Source of the DNA: Scrofimicrobium sp. R131 | Lineage (GTDB): Bacteria > Actinomycetota > Actinomycetes > Actinomycetales > Actinomycetaceae | Direction: 5' to 3' | DNA: 64,000 bases | NCBI RefSeq assembly: GCF_040256745.1 | Contig: NZ_CP138335.1 | Location: forward strand, 248,001 to 312,000 | Shown: piece after piece, positions 8,175-16,085 of the stretch | How the letters are laid out: each line of letters starts with the position of its first letter | Numbering within the stretch: the first letter of the stretch is position 1 | Notes under the pieces: generated by a model | Told to the model about the DNA's origin: nothing | What the model saw: only the letters and a program-made list of their open reading frames with translations | Databases searched by the model: none | Translations under genes and position numbers: made by a program

Positions 8175-9097
8175 TGACCATCCTGGCCCTGGACATTGGG
8201 GGAACGAAGGTGGCTGCGGGCCTGGTGGATCTGACCGATCCACCCCGGGTCCAGCAGCGCCGCTCCCAACCCACCCGCCCCGAGCGGGGCGGCGAGCAGT
8301 TGCTGGCCGACCTCGTCCAGTTGGCCCAGGAAATGATTGCCGCGGTGCCGGCCGGATCAGTGAGCGCGATCGGGATTGGCTCGGCGGGAGTGATCGACCC
8401 CGAAACCGGGTGCGTCACCTCCGCCACCGACCTGATTCCCGGCTGGGCGGGCACGCCGCTTGGCCCCACGCTGGCTGCAGCTACCGGCCTGCCGGTCGCG
8501 GTCACCGGGGACGTGCTGGCCCACGCGTTGGGCGAGCAGGTTTACGGGGCCGGCCGGACCTACCCCTCCGCCCTGGCGGCCGGCATCGGCACCGGGGTCG
8601 GCGGGGCGCTGGTCGCCAACGGGCAGGTTCGCCACGGCGAGCACGGGGTGGCCGGCCACTTAGGCCACGTCGGCCACCGGCTGGCCCGCGACCTGGTCTG
8701 CTCTTGCGGCCGGCGCGGGCATATGGAAACCATCGCCTCGGGGACCGGAATTGCCGACGAGTATCGCCGCAGGACCGGGCGTCAGCTCGATGGGCGGGCG
8801 GTGGACGAGGCAGCCGAAGCGGGCGACGAGGTGGCCCGGGCCGTGGTCACCAACGCCGGGCTGGCCCTGGGAGAGGTGCTGGCCGGGCTCACCAACACTT
8901 GGGACCCGGGAGTAGTCATTATTTCCGGTTCCGTGGCCAAGTCGGGTCAAACCTGGTGGGACGCCGTCCGGTCCGGGTTTGCCGCGCAGGCAATGGACCC
9001 GGTGGCTCACACCCCGCTGGTTCCCGGCCAGCTCGGTGGGGATGCGCCCCTGCTGGGGGCCGCCCACTTCGCACAGACAAAAAGTGAGGAAAACTGA
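8174..9097 (+). CDS. nanK: ROK-family N-acetylmannosamine kinase
   Basis: A 307-residue sugar kinase, predicted to phosphorylate N-acetylmannosamine to the 6-phosphate. The N-terminal phosphate-binding loop is LDIGGTK, and the GTGVGGAL segment is intact. The zinc motif of ROK proteins (CxCGxxGCxE) appears as CSCGRRGHME, so the third Cys is His, a variant I recall from other actinobacterial ROK kinases. The start ATG 8174 is chosen because it makes LALDIGGT the N-terminus and overlaps the nanA stop. ROK specificity cannot be read from sequence alone; context decides. Confidence 0.8.
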   Translation: MTILALDIGGTKVAAGLVDLTDPPRVQQRRSQPTRPERGGEQLLADLVQLAQEMIAAVPAGSVSAIGIGSAGVIDPETGCVTSATDLIPGWAGTPLGPTLAAATGLPVAVTGDVLAHALGEQVYGAGRTYPSALAAGIGTGVGGALVANGQVRHGEHGVAGHLGHVGHRLARDLVCSCGRRGHMETIASGTGIADEYRRRTGRQLDGRAVDEAAEAGDEVARAVVTNAGLALGEVLAGLTNTWDPGVVIISGSVAKSGQTWWDAVRSGFAAQAMDPVAHTPLVPGQLGGDAPLLGAAHFAQTKSEEN

Positions 9098-9099
9098 TC

Positions 9100-9768
9100 A
9101 TGGATCCGCTGATTGAATCGCTCCGGGGCCGACTGGTGGTCTCCTGTCAGGCCTACCCCGGGGAGGCACTGCGTCACCCCGAGACGATGGCCCAAATGGC
9201 GCTGGCCGCCGAAGCCGGGGGAGCGGCCGCCATCCGCTGCCAGGGATTGGCCGATATTTCCGCGATCCGCGGTCAGGTGCAGGTGCCGGTAATCGGCCTG
9301 TGGAAAGACGGGCACGAGGGCATCTACATCACCCCCACCCTCCGCCACGCGCGTTCCTGCGCCTGGGCGGGAGCGGACATTGTCGCGGTCGACGCCACCC
9401 GGCGTCCCCGCCGCGACGGCCTCACCTACGCCGAAACCGTTGCGCGCCTCCACGACGACGGGATCCTGGTGATGGCCGACTGCGGTTCCATCGCCGACAT
9501 GGAAATGGCGGCCGAGGCCGGCTCGGACATCCTGTCCACCACCCTGGCCGGCTACACCGGCGAGCGGGCCAAAACTGACGGTCCGGACTTCGAGTTCCTG
9601 GACCAGGCGGTGGCGCAGTTCCCCGAGTTCCCGGTCCTGTGCGAGGGGCGGGTCCACACGCCCGCGCAGGCGGCCGAAGTAATCGCCCGAGGCGCCTGGA
9701 GCGTCGTCGTTGGCACGGCCATCACCCATCCGACCACGATCACCCAATGGTTTACCGCCGCTCTCTGA
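9100..9768 (+). CDS. nanE: N-acetylmannosamine-6-phosphate 2-epimerase
   Basis: A 222-residue TIM-barrel enzyme that converts ManNAc-6-phosphate to GlcNAc-6-phosphate. Family motifs are visible: VVSCQAYPGEALR near the N-terminus, IGLWKD, GADIVAVDATRRPRR, VMADC and the phosphate-binding C-terminal VVVGTAIT. It starts 2 nt after nanK stops, preceded by GTGAGGAAA. It is the last gene of the operon. The next steps (nagA deacetylase, nagB isomerase) are not in this window. Confidence 0.93.
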   Translation: MDPLIESLRGRLVVSCQAYPGEALRHPETMAQMALAAEAGGAAAIRCQGLADISAIRGQVQVPVIGLWKDGHEGIYITPTLRHARSCAWAGADIVAVDATRRPRRDGLTYAETVARLHDDGILVMADCGSIADMEMAAEAGSDILSTTLAGYTGERAKTDGPDFEFLDQAVAQFPEFPVLCEGRVHTPAQAAEVIARGAWSVVVGTAITHPTTITQWFTAAL

Positions 9769-9822
9769 GCCGAGGCAACCATGCTTCCGGAAGTCAGGCC
9801 GTCTACCCTGCCTCCCGGGACC

Positions 9823-9853
9823 AGCCGCGTCAGCCTGAGCTGGCGCGGCTTTG
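9823..9853 (+). terminator. Terminator of the sialic-acid operon
   Basis: Arms AGCCGCG (9823-9829) and CGCGGCT (9844-9850) plus inner CAGC/GCTG, around a CTGA loop, are followed by a short TTTGG. The T-tract is weak, but the position after nanE fits. Confidence 0.6.
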
Positions 9854-9976
9854 GTCATCCCGGGGCGGGTGCCCGAGCGCGGGCCCGCTCGCAAGTCACT
9901 AACTTTTGTCAGTATCGCCCGTGAGCTGACTGTGAAAAGCTGAAATCACAATGAAAAACCGGCAGGAGACAACAAC

Positions 9977-10183
9977 ATGATGAATCGGCGCCATCGGGCC
10001 CTCGTGGTCCTGCTGGTGATTGTGGCCCTCCAGATCGTCGCTGCGTTCTGTCTGGTCTTTCTGGACCGCGTCCCCACCGCGTCGCAGCTGGCACTGGTGG
10101 TCGGACTGGACCTGCTGGCGCTGGCCACCATCGTCGGTGTCACCAGCAGCAACCCGGAGATACCGGCAGAGTCAGTGAGCTAG
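9977..10183 (+). CDS. Small two-helix membrane protein, unknown function
   Basis: A 68-residue protein with a basic N-terminus (MMNRRHR) and two hydrophobic segments, about residues 8-30 and 38-55, so both ends are probably on the same side of the membrane. AGGAG (9964-9968), 8 nt before ATG 9977, supports translation. No family is recognised. It stands alone between the nanE terminator and the tRNA-Lys islet. Confidence 0.55.
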   Translation: MMNRRHRALVVLLVIVALQIVAAFCLVFLDRVPTASQLALVVGLDLLALATIVGVTSSNPEIPAESVS

Positions 10184-10310
10184 GCGCGGCCCGGTTCCGC
10201 TGGCCGGGTGGGTTCCCGCCGCGGCCAAATGGTGTAACTCAGGGCCCAGAGGAAGTCGATTGCAGGACAGGTGCCCCGGTAATTTCACCGACTATGAGAG
10301 CGTGGAGACG

Positions 10311-10490
10311 ATGAGCAGACGGGAGTTAGCTGAGTAGCTGTCCGACTCCGCTTGCCCCCTGCTGGACGAGGGCAGTCGAGAACTCGTTGATCTCGACGTT
10401 GAAGAGGGAGACTGGGACGTGGTGGCTGACGAGTTGATGCATGCGGCCGACGTCCTAGGCGTCCCACTGACCGACATTGTGCGAATCTAA
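10311..10490 (+). pseudogene. Small acidic ORF interrupted by an in-frame amber codon
   Basis: From ATG 10311 (GGAG just upstream) the frame reads eight codons, then TAG at 10335-10337, then 50 more sense codons to TAA 10488-10490. The downstream part is a well-formed acidic peptide (EEGDWDVVADELMHAADVLG) ending 16 bp before a clear terminator. One C-to-T change (CAG to TAG) would explain the break. No family is recognised. Restart at an internal codon such as ATG 10438 is possible but has no visible ribosome-binding site. Confidence 0.4.
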
Positions 10491-10506
10491 CGGTTCTCAT
10501 CTCATA

Positions 10507-10529
10507 CCCGCCCCTGCGGCGGGTTTTTT
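10507..10529 (+). terminator. Rho-independent terminator
   Basis: Stem CCCGCC (10507-10512) with GGCGGG (10518-10523), loop CCTGC, then six T (10524-10529). It follows the interrupted small ORF and suggests that a plus-strand transcript ends here. Confidence 0.8.
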
Positions 10530-10652
10530 GATGCCCGCTTGGGTGTCTTTATTTCCCTGGCCGCCGAGGATCGTTCCGGCGAGACGTGGACTATCCGCCC
10601 GGACCTAATCTTCTGGGTGGAAGAAACAGTGAGGGTCCGGCCTGAATGTGTG

Positions 10653-10871
10653 TTAGGGCTGTGCTCGGTCGGTGCGGGCTCCGCGTCCGGGGCGTTGGGC
10701 TTGCCAGGTGTCGATTGTCTCGGGTAGCCATCCGCGCACGGCTCTTGGGCCTGAGCCGGTGAGCGCGTCTGGTTCTGGGAGGATGCCCCGGCCGGAGTAG
10801 CCGCGCGCGGTTCCCTCGGTGATTCCGATCCGCTCTGCTACGTCCCGCAGTGCCAGGTAGTGCACGCTCAT
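10653..10871 (-). CDS. Small helix-turn-helix protein (AlpA/excisionase-like)
   Basis: From the internal ATG at 10871 this is a 72-residue protein beginning MSVHYLALRDVAERIGI. LALRDVAERIGITEGTARGY matches the compact winged-helix fold of MerR/AlpA-type DNA-binding and excisionase proteins. The start overlaps the stop of the upstream membrane-protein gene by 4 nt, so the two are probably co-transcribed; a longer form from 10931 would run back into that gene. Proteins of this type are common on integrated elements. No integrase is present nearby. Confidence 0.55.
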   Translation of the reverse strand: MSVHYLALRDVAERIGITEGTARGYSGRGILPEPDALTGSGPRAVRGWLPETIDTWQAQRPGRGARTDRAQP

Positions 10872-11038
10872 TTTCTGCTGCCCTGTTGGACCAGTACGTT
10901 CCAGGCGGTGAGTGCCCAGCCCACCGCGCATAGTGACCAGGCGGCTACTGGCTTCCAGCCTGTGCCTCTGTCGGTTAGTAGCAGGAGGGCTGCGGTGGTT
11001 GCCAGCATGACCGCGACCCCCATCAGGTCTCGTTTCAT
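10868..11038 (-). CDS. Small membrane protein, unknown function
   Basis: A 56-residue protein from ATG 11038, preceded on the minus strand by GAAAGGGAAG. It has two hydrophobic stretches (about residues 5-20 and 29-47) separated by TDRGTGWKP. A longer reading from 11116 adds 26 residues but overlaps an inverted repeat and lacks a clear ribosome-binding site. It is the first gene of a two-gene minus-strand unit with the HTH protein. No family is recognised. Confidence 0.5.
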   Translation of the reverse strand: MKRDLMGVAVMLATTAALLLLTDRGTGWKPVAAWSLCAVGWALTAWNVLVQQGSRK

Positions 11039-11084
11039 TGTTTCTTCCCTTTCTCGGTGCTGGAGCCCGGAGTAGGCTTGAGTG

Positions 11085-11123
11085 GCGGGGATTGAAGATG
11101 GTTCGTTCATTTTCAATCCCCGC
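11085..11123. repeat. 12-bp perfect inverted repeat, possible operator
   Basis: GCGGGGATTGAA (11085-11096) and its exact complement TTCAATCCCCGC (11112-11123) are separated by 15 bp. The repeat lies 47 bp upstream of the small membrane gene start, where a promoter/operator for the two-gene unit is expected. It could be the site bound by the co-encoded HTH protein, or an RNA hairpin. Confidence 0.6.
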
Positions 11124-11462
11124 GTTCCTTCTTAGCTACCGTCCTTGTCCCGCAGTAGCTGCCATAGTGCAGGCAGAACTGGGATAGCGCTGAAAGCAAA
11201 ACTCAAGTTCTGCTGATCTAAGCTTGCGCTGCTTTGGGTGTTGCTTTTGCTCCGAGCTGACACTCATTACTATGCAGTGGTATCCCGGTCGGATCAAGTT
11301 GATACAGGATCACTTTGCAGGTCTTGACCCCCACTTTCTGCCTGGGGGTCTGTCTCGCTCACTGGGGGCTTTTGCTGCTAAGTCCAGTTAGGGTACCGCA
11401 TAGGGTACCCTTGCTGGTTTTGGATGCCTGGGGGAGGGGTTTTTGCCTGGTGAAGGCAATGC
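11124..11462. other. Non-coding stretch next to tRNA-Lys with several short repeats
   Basis: No convincing gene on either strand. Visible structure: inverted repeat GCAGAACT/AGTTCTGC (11173-11180, 11206-11213), hairpin GACCCCC/GGGGGTC (11326-11332, 11344-11350), and a direct repeat TAGGGTACC at 11389-11397 and 11401-11409 (12-bp period) about 95 bp from the 3' end of tRNA-Lys. Short repeats beside a tRNA 3' end recall recombinase arm sites, but no integrase and no second copy of the tRNA end were found. Confidence 0.4.
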
Positions 11463-11496
11463 AAAAGCCGCACTATTTCAACGAATAGTGCGGCTT
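11463..11496 (-). terminator. Terminator of tRNA-Lys
   Basis: A 13-bp perfect stem (11465-11477 with 11484-11496, arm AAGCCGCACTATT) ends on the minus strand in TTTT. It sits 7 bp beyond the tRNA 3' end. Confidence 0.85.
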
Positions 11497-11503
11497 CTGA
11501 CCC

Positions 11504-11579
11504 TGGTAGGCCCAGCGGGGCTCGAACCCGCGACCCACGGATTAAAAGTCCGTTGCTCTACCAGCTGAGCTATAGGCCC
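11504..11579 (-). tRNA. tRNA-Lys (anticodon TTT)
   Basis: 76 nt on the minus strand with encoded CCA (11504-11506). The cloverleaf is complete: acceptor stem GGGCCTA with TGGGCCT (closed by a G-U pair), D-arm AGCTCAGCTGGTAGAGC, anticodon arm CGGACTTTTAATCCG with anticodon TTT, and T-arm GCGGGTTCGAGCCCCGC. Confidence 0.95.
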
Positions 11580-11664
11580 ACAACCATTGTAGTCTGGATG
11601 CTAACGGAGCAAAAATCGGTATTTGTCACGATAGGTGCCGGTCGAAGGTGGGAAGGAAACAGCT

Positions 11665-12291
11665 GTGGAAGCTAGAAGGTTTCGTCGTCCAGCCATGCTC
11701 GACCCGAAAGAGGCCGAAGAAATCATGGGTGATGGGGATCCGGCCGAAGAGGCCGAGATTGCCCACACCTCCGCCTGGGCACTGATGGGAGTCCCGGAGG
11801 GAGACTTCGACCAGGAGCACGTGGACCGCCTGGTGGAGGTGGTCCAATCCCAGGGCGTCGATGCCATTGCGGGTCTGTGGGACCGATCCTCCGAAATCAC
11901 CCTCGCGGGCGCTCTCTGGCGCCTCTACCTGCTCTGGCAGTGGCACCAGCTTGACCCCGCGACGGTGGACGAGCGCTTCGACGAGGGGCGGGAGGCCCTG
12001 CTCGCCCAGGGGGAGACCCCCGACTCGATTCCCCCGCTCGGCGACGTCCTCCGCGGGCTCGAGATTGTGCTCGGCGGCCGGGCCAGCGAAGATCAGCTCT
12101 CCCCGGTGCTGGAGGTGGCGGCCCGAACCCTGGAGGTGATGGCAGCCGGCGTCTCAGCAGGTCCTCGGTGGATTGAGTCGGACGAACACGAGCTGGCCCA
12201 CCCCGTGACCCGACGCCCCCGCGCCCTGCTCGACACGGCCCAAGAACTCAGGGAAAGTGCCCGGCAGGCTCGCCAGGGCACCCTTGGATAA
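11665..12291 (+). CDS. Conserved hypothetical protein upstream of ppk
   Basis: A 208-residue soluble, acidic, helix-rich protein with no signal peptide, membrane helix or recognised domain. GTG 11665 is chosen because GGAAGG lies 8 nt upstream; an in-frame GTG at 11635 would add 10 residues without a better site. It ends 10 nt before the ppk start, so it is probably co-transcribed with ppk and could act with it, but no function can be read from the sequence. Confidence 0.75.
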   Translation: MEARRFRRPAMLDPKEAEEIMGDGDPAEEAEIAHTSAWALMGVPEGDFDQEHVDRLVEVVQSQGVDAIAGLWDRSSEITLAGALWRLYLLWQWHQLDPATVDERFDEGREALLAQGETPDSIPPLGDVLRGLEIVLGGRASEDQLSPVLEVAARTLEVMAAGVSAGPRWIESDEHELAHPVTRRPRALLDTAQELRESARQARQGTLG

Positions 12292-12301
12292 AGGAGTCCC
12301 C

Positions 12302-14668
12302 ATGACCTCGCCCGACTCTGTTCCCGAGGCTCCGGTGGAAGAGGCGCCGCCGGAAATCTCCGACTGGGAACCCGCCCTGCCCGAAGAGCTGTTTTTGGAT
12401 GCGACCAAGCTGGTCGGGGAGGAACACCAGGACGAGGAGTACCCCATTGCCGAGGTGGACCGCCTCGCAGAACTCACCCAGGAAGAGTGGGAGGACGAGG
12501 TGTCCCCGATCCTGGGGCTGCCCCTGGACCGGTCCAAGCCGATGGGCCTTGACCACCCGCTTCCCGACGGGCGCTTTGCCGATCGGGAGCTGTCCTGGCT
12601 CGCCTTCAACGAGCGGGTGCTGGAGCAGTCGGAGGATCCGAGCGTGCCCCTTTTGGAGCGGCTCTGGTTCTCAGCCATTTTCAGCTCCAATCTGGATGAG
12701 TTCTTCATGGTCCGGGTGGCCGGCCTTCAGCGTCGGATTGCCGCCGGCATCGCGGTGCCGACCGCTTCCGGGCTGGCCCCGCGCGAGATCTTGGACCTGA
12801 TCCTGCGCCGAACGCGGGAACTCACCACCCGTCAGGCTGAGGACTTTCTGGAGGACCTGCTGCCCGCGCTCGATGACAACGGGTTGCATCTGCGCAGTTG
12901 GAACGACCTGGACGAGGCCCAGCGCGAGCGGCTCGCCACCTATTTCCGGAGGCGCGTCTTCCCGGTGCTGACCCCGCTGGCGGTCGACCCCTCGCACCCA
13001 TTCCCCTACATTTCGGGCCTCTCGCTCAACCTGGCGGTCGTGGTGCACAATCCGGTTTCCGGCAAGCGTCACTTCGCTCGGATCAAGGTGCCCGAGACGC
13101 TGCCGCGCCTGATCAACGTGGACACGGCCAACACCGACGGCAACCCGGAGGACCATGTCCGCCAGCGACGCGGAGCCACGTTCATCGCGCTGGAGGACCT
13201 GATCACCGCGCATCTGGACCACCTGTTCCCGGGGATGGAAATCCTAGAGGCGCACACGTTCCGGGTGACCCGGAACGAAGACCTGGAGGTGGAAGAGGAC
13301 GACGCGGAGAACCTGCTGACCGCAATGGAAGAGGAGCTGTCCCGGCGCCGATTCGGCCAGGTGGTCCGCCTGGAAGTGACCGACTCGATCACGCCGTTCG
13401 TTCGAAACTTCCTGATTGACCGGCTGGAGATCTCCGCCGGGGACGTGTTCCAACTGCCGCCCCCGCTCGACTTCACCGCCTTTAACCAGCTCCACGACCT
13501 GGACCTGCCCGCGCTGAAGTACCCGCCCTTCGTGCCGGTGACTCCGGCCGGGCTGTCCGAGGTGGAATCCTCCCAGCCGGGGGACATTTTCGCTTCGATC
13601 CGGAACCACGACGTCCTGCTGCACCACCCGTACGACTCGTTTGCCACCTCGGTTCAGCAGTTCATCACCCAGGCGGCGCGGGACCCCCACGTGCTGGCCA
13701 TCAAGCAGACGCTGTACCGGACTTCGGAGAAGTCCCCGATTGTCTCCGCCCTGATCGAGGCCGCCTCGCTGGGCAAGCAGGTGGTGGCCATTGTCGAAAT
13801 CAAAGCCCGCTTTGACGAGGATGCCAACATCTCCTGGGCCCGCCAGCTAGAGCGTGCCGGGGTCCACGTGGTCTACGGGGTGCTGGGGCTGAAAACTCAC
13901 TGCAAGCTGTCCCTGGTGATCCGGGAGGAAGCGGACGGGCTCCGGCGCTACTGCCACATCGGGACCGGCAATTACCACCCGGGGACCGCCCGCGGATATG
14001 AGGATTTGGGACTGCTGACCGCCGACCCGTCCGTCACCCAGGATCTGACCCGCCTGTTCAACCAGCTGTCCGGCTACGCGCCGAAGTCGACGTTCCGGCG
14101 CCTGCTGGTGGCACCCGTGTCAATCCGGTCCGGCCTGATTGAGCGGATTGAGGAGCAGATGGCTCGGCGCCTGCGCGGGGAGGATGCCTGGATCGGGATC
14201 AAGGTCAACTCGATTGTGGACGAGGCGACCATCGACGCCCTCTACCGAGCCTCCCAGGCGGGGGTGAAGATCGACATCGTCGTGCGGGGAATCTGCGCGC
14301 TCCGGGCCGGGGTCAAGGGCCTGTCCGAGAACATCAAGGTGCGTTCGATCCTGGGCCGCTACCTGGAGCACTCCCGGATTTACGCCTTCGGGGTGGGGGA
14401 GCAGCAGGAGGCGTGGATCGGCTCGGCCGACCTGATGCACCGGAACCTGGATCGCCGGGTCGAGGCGCTGGTCAGCATCGAGGATCCCGAGCAGGTGGCC
14501 TACCTGGTCACGCTGATCAAAACCGGCGTCTCCCCGCGGATCTCCTCCTGGCAGCTGCGCAAGTCCGGAGCTTGGAAGCGGCGGACCCACGATAAGGACG
14601 GGGCACCCCTGCAGGACATTCAGGAACTTCTGATGGACGAAGCATCGGCGCGGGTGGTGGGTCGCTAA
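12302..14668 (+). CDS. ppk: Polyphosphate kinase 1
   Basis: A 788-residue RNA degradosome/polyphosphate kinase: makes inorganic polyphosphate from ATP by way of a phospho-histidine. The N-domain begins near [16 protein letters not shown]. The catalytic regions carry KTHCK and [11 protein letters not shown], with the histidines expected to be phosphorylated or catalytic, and the second phospholipase-D-like site at [11 protein letters not shown] 12302 is chosen because AAGGAG lies 5 nt upstream, overlapping the previous stop; the N-terminus is a long acidic extension of about 90 residues before the conserved core. It is followed 17 nt later by the mutT1-like gene, the order I recall from mycobacteria. 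Confidence 0.95.
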   Translation: MTSPDSVPEAPVEEAPPEISDWEPALPEELFLDATKLVGEEHQDEEYPIAEVDRLAELTQEEWEDEVSPILGLPLDRSKPMGLDHPLPDGRFADRELSWLAFNERVLEQSEDPSVPLLERLWFSAIFSSNLDEFFMVRVAGLQRRIAAGIAVPTASGLAPREILDLILRRTRELTTRQAEDFLEDLLPALDDNGLHLRSWNDLDEAQRERLATYFRRRVFPVLTPLAVDPSHPFPYISGLSLNLAVVVHNPVSGKRHFARIKVPETLPRLINVDTANTDGNPEDHVRQRRGATFIALEDLITAHLDHLFPGMEILEAHTFRVTRNEDLEVEEDDAENLLTAMEEELSRRRFGQVVRLEVTDSITPFVRNFLIDRLEISAGDVFQLPPPLDFTAFNQLHDLDLPALKYPPFVPVTPAGLSEVESSQPGDIFASIRNHDVLLHHPYDSFATSVQQFITQAARDPHVLAIKQTLYRTSEKSPIVSALIEAASLGKQVVAIVEIKARFDEDANISWARQLERAGVHVVYGVLGLKTHCKLSLVIREEADGLRRYCHIGTGNYHPGTARGYEDLGLLTADPSVTQDLTRLFNQLSGYAPKSTFRRLLVAPVSIRSGLIERIEEQMARRLRGEDAWIGIKVNSIVDEATIDALYRASQAGVKIDIVVRGICALRAGVKGLSENIKVRSILGRYLEHSRIYAFGVGEQQEAWIGSADLMHRNLDRRVEALVSIEDPEQVAYLVTLIKTGVSPRISSWQLRKSGAWKRRTHDKDGAPLQDIQELLMDEASARVVGR

Positions 14669-14685
14669 GAGGGTAAGGTGTAAGG

Positions 14686-15681
14686 GTGGTACCACGTCCT
14701 ATGGCTCTCCCTCAACGCCTAATCCGATCGGCCGGCGCGCTCGTCTGGCGTCCCGTTGGCGACCTGCCAGAGCCCGGGACTCCGCTTGGCCCCAACGACA
14801 TTCAGGTGCTCCTGGTCCACCGGCCGCGCTATCGCGACTGGTCCTGGCCCAAAGGCAAGGCTGAGCTAAACGAGCCGTTGGCCCAGACCGCGGTCCGGGA
14901 AGTGGAAGAGGAAACCGGCGAGCTCGTCTACCTCCAAAAGCCGCTGACCCTGCAGCGGTACCGGCTCGGTTCGGGGCAGACCAAAGAGGTGCACTACTGG
15001 GCGGCTCAGGCCCTCGGCCCGGACCCGGCCAAGGCGGCTCGGCCCCCGGTGGAGCGGGCCCCCAGCAAAGAGATCGACCAGGCCCGCTGGTGCCGGCCCT
15101 CGAAAGCACGCCAGATCCTGACCCGGCGCGGCGATCGCCGCCTGCTGACCGAGTTGCTCCAGCACGGGGCCCGGGGTGAGCTGACCTCGTCAACCGTGAT
15201 TCTGCTGCGCCACGCCAAGGCCCGCTCGCGGAAGAAATGGGAGGGCAGTGAAGCCGACCGTCCCCTCACCCGCCTGGGTGGGATGCAGGCGCTGGATTTG
15301 CCCCCGCTGCTGTCGGCGTTCGGGGCGAACCACCTGATTTCTTCCCCCTGGCTCCGGTGTCGCCAAACGGTGGGACCCTACGCCGAGCTGACGCGCCTCC
15401 CGATCCACACGGACGACGTGTTGACCGAGGATGCGGATCCGCGCGGAGCCACCGAGCTGATGCGTTCATTGCTGGCCGAACGGACCGGGGTGCACGTCGT
15501 CTCCCTGCATCGCCCGGGCCTGCCGGCGCTACTCCAGCCGCTGCTGGAGGGGGGTTTGCGCTCCCCGGGGGTCGAGGAGGGTCTCCGGACGGCAGAAATG
15601 TTTGTCGCTCACGTGTCCCACGGTGATCAGCCCCGGGTGCTGGACCTGGAGCGGCACATTCCCTACACCTATTTGACCTAG
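14686..15681 (+). CDS. mutT1: Nudix hydrolase fused to a histidine phosphatase (MutT1-like)
   Basis: A 331-residue two-domain protein. Residues 1-150 are a Nudix domain with a complete Nudix box (G-x5-E-x7-REVEEETGEL). Residues 165-331 are a SixA-type histidine phosphatase starting at LLRHAKARSR. Mycobacterial MutT1 has this layout and removes 8-oxo-dGTP, 8-oxo-GTP and diadenosine polyphosphates. GTG 14686 has TAAGGT exactly 6 nt upstream (14674-14679), a leaderless pattern, though GGTAAGG could also serve as a ribosome site. The stop overlaps the convergent lipoprotein gene by 4 nt. Confidence 0.88.
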   Translation: MVPRPMALPQRLIRSAGALVWRPVGDLPEPGTPLGPNDIQVLLVHRPRYRDWSWPKGKAELNEPLAQTAVREVEEETGELVYLQKPLTLQRYRLGSGQTKEVHYWAAQALGPDPAKAARPPVERAPSKEIDQARWCRPSKARQILTRRGDRRLLTELLQHGARGELTSSTVILLRHAKARSRKKWEGSEADRPLTRLGGMQALDLPPLLSAFGANHLISSPWLRCRQTVGPYAELTRLPIHTDDVLTEDADPRGATELMRSLLAERTGVHVVSLHRPGLPALLQPLLEGGLRSPGVEEGLRTAEMFVAHVSHGDQPRVLDLERHIPYTYLT

Positions 15682-16085
15682 CGGGCTGAACCTCGGACGG
15701 AGCCGATCAGACTTTCGCCGGTGGTGGAGCGGACGACGCAGAGGATCTCCCGGTCGCCGCGCTTTTCCCACGTGTTCTTGGTGGGTAGGAGCGGAACCAG
15801 GTCGTAAATGGACGAGGCGACCGGCACCCCGACGTAGAGGGCGAACGCCGCCGCGCAGGACCCCTGCGCTTGCTGCTCCAGGGCCGCTTCACCCGGGTAG
15901 GGGCCGTCCTCAGCCCGATAGGAGCCCACCACCTCGCCGCTGTGCGACTGCTCGCACGAGATGACGCGGACGTGGTCCGCGCTGGGATTGGTTAGGCAGT
16001 CACCCACCTCAATGGTGGGAGCCGAGCTGCAGCCCCCGAGCGCCACCGCGCCCAGGCCGGCTGCAACTAGCGGACGGATTCTCAA
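15678..16085 (-). CDS. Small lipoprotein with septum-formation-like C-terminal domain
   Basis: A 135-residue lipoprotein. TTG 16085 is taken as the start because it overlaps the pit stop (TTGA) and gives a proper lipoprotein signal: MRIRPLV, a hydrophobic run and lipobox ALGGC with Cys19. The mature part has four further Cys and the pattern VGDCL...VRVISCEQSHSGEVVGSY, resembling the actinobacterial septum-formation/DUF4190-associated extracellular domain. There is no Shine-Dalgarno, so translation is probably coupled to the Pit transporter gene upstream. Function unknown. Confidence 0.65.
   Translation of the reverse strand: MRIRPLVAAGLGAVALGGCSSAPTIEVGDCLTNPSADHVRVISCEQSHSGEVVGSYRAEDGPYPGEAALEQQAQGSCAAAFALYVGVPVASSIYDLVPLLPTKNTWEKRGDREILCVVRSTTGESLIGSVRGSAR

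Noticed and set aside
10335-10337. Programmed amber recoding (pyrrolysine or similar) in the small ORF
   Set aside because: No recoding genes or downstream structure seen; a point mutation is simpler.
11389-11503. attL site of an integrated prophage
   Set aside because: No integrase, no phage genes and no duplicated tRNA 3' end within the window; kept only as a weak possibility.
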